Origin: Oscillospiraceae bacterium
GTDB lineage: Bacteria; Bacillota; Clostridia; Oscillospirales; Ruminococcaceae
Reading direction: 5' to 3'
Assembly: GCA_016297675.1 (NCBI GenBank)
Contig: JAEDGE010000116.1
Location: 1 to 5,940, forward strand
Length of the DNA: 5,940 bases
The translations under genes and the position numbers were made by a program. Of the stretch, positions 5,333 through 5,940 are shown piece by piece. The notes beneath the pieces are model-generated. The model did not search any database. It was not told the origin of the DNA and was given only the letters and a program-made list of their open reading frames with translations. Each line of letters opens with the position of its first letter. Position 1 is the stretch's first letter.

Positions 5333-5940
5333 ATGCAGTTTTTGAAAAAACATTTCAAGCAGCTTGGAACACTTGTTACCATCATTGCTTTGTTTTTTGT
5401 TGTTTGGAAAATGATTACCATGGATATTGATTATCGTGATTTTGCCACACCACAGTCCATCTGCATTTTACTGGTCAGCATTTTATTACAAGCACTAATT
5501 TTTTGCTACATGACATTTCCATGGCTGCATTTGGTTCGGATTTTTTCTGGCAAAAAAATTTCTGGAAAACAAGCTTTTCCTGTTTATACAAAATCAAATT
5601 TAATGAAATATATTCCGGGAAATGTATTTCAATATGTAGCACGGAATCAATTGGCAGCCGAATCTCAAATCAGTCATGTCGATGTTGCAATGGCAACGAT
5701 TGTAGATATTGGAATGAGTATCTTAGCTCCTTTTTTGATTTCTCTTATTTTAATGCAGCGTCACATCCGAATTCTTCTTTCTATTTATCAAAACACCTTT
5801 TTAACAGTGCTTTTTTTAGTTATTATACTGCTGTGTATTGTATTTATTTTGTTGCGATTAAAATTTTGGGAACAGGTAAAACAATACTGTCGCAAATACC
5901 GTCTTCTATTAAAACGAAAAACCTTAGTACAGTTACTGAT
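5333..5940 (+). CDS. Polytopic membrane protein, lysylphosphatidylglycerol synthase TM-domain-like (5' part, cut by window end)
   Basis: The frame is open from ATG 5333 to the window end, giving 202 residues with no stop. It begins MQFLKKHFKQLG and shows hydrophobic segments at about residues 13-28, 43-62, 119-140 and 156-175, each bounded by basic residues. The segment KYIPGNVFQYVAR at 92-104 matches the K-Y-x-P-G-x-x-x-x-x-x-x-R signature of the LPG-synthase transmembrane family (UPF0104/AglD-like). Those are inner-membrane proteins with around eight helices, often linked to lipid-linked sugar or aminoacyl-lipid handling. Whether a soluble transferase domain follows cannot be told, as the 3' part is missing. 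The substrate is unknown. The gene looks more A/T-rich, with many T-runs, than the pyr genes, as is common for membrane proteins. It lies 23 bases after trmL. Confidence 0.75.
   Translation, partial: MQFLKKHFKQLGTLVTIIALFFVVWKMITMDIDYRDFATPQSICILLVSILLQALIFCYMTFPWLHLVRIFSGKKISGKQAFPVYTKSNLMKYIPGNVFQYVARNQLAAESQISHVDVAMATIVDIGMSILAPFLISLILMQRHIRILLSIYQNTFLTVLFLVIILLCIVFILLRLKFWEQVKQYCRKYRLLLKRKTLVQLL

Overview
The window reads as an ordinary core-genome stretch of a low-to-moderate GC Gram-positive anaerobe, most likely a clostridial Firmicute of the Ruminococcaceae/Oscillospiraceae type. Three things point there: the two-subunit, NAD-linked dihydroorotate dehydrogenase (PyrK + PyrD class 1B), strong AGGAGG-type ribosome binding sites before nearly every gene, and the wording of the proteins. 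The genus is an inference from protein style, not something the sequence proves.

Layout. Positions 1-2295 hold the C-terminal ~70% of carB (carbamoyl-phosphate synthase large subunit), whose start lies outside the window. An 87-base gap with a strong 13-bp hairpin leads to pyrK (2383-3156). pyrK overlaps pyrD (3153-4064) by the four bases ATGA. Nineteen bases later comes ruvX/yqgF (4084-4524). All four genes run on the + strand and look like one transcription unit. carB makes carbamoyl phosphate, the entry compound of pyrimidine synthesis. PyrD and PyrK form the later complex that oxidises dihydroorotate to orotate and passes the electrons through FMN, a 2Fe-2S cluster and FAD to NAD+. ruvX is a housekeeping nuclease-fold gene acting on RNA or DNA and is not a pyrimidine gene.

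On the - strand, a 57-residue protein with one hydrophobic segment (4510-4683) converges on ruvX and overlaps its last 15 bases. The divergent gap 4684-4796 carries a nested inverted repeat. Its outer arm contains the small gene's Shine-Dalgarno sequence, and read on the + strand it ends in a short T-run like a terminator. This is the least explained part of the window.

From 4797 the + strand resumes with trmL, a tRNA wobble-position 2'-O-methyltransferase (4797-5309). Twenty-three bases on, a polytopic membrane protein begins (5333) and is cut by the window edge. It resembles the transmembrane domain of lysylphosphatidylglycerol synthase / UPF0104 proteins.

I saw no tRNA, rRNA, CRISPR array, insertion sequence, phage or defence genes, and no clear undescribed multigene system. 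The points worth a second look are small regulatory structures and the small orphan gene.
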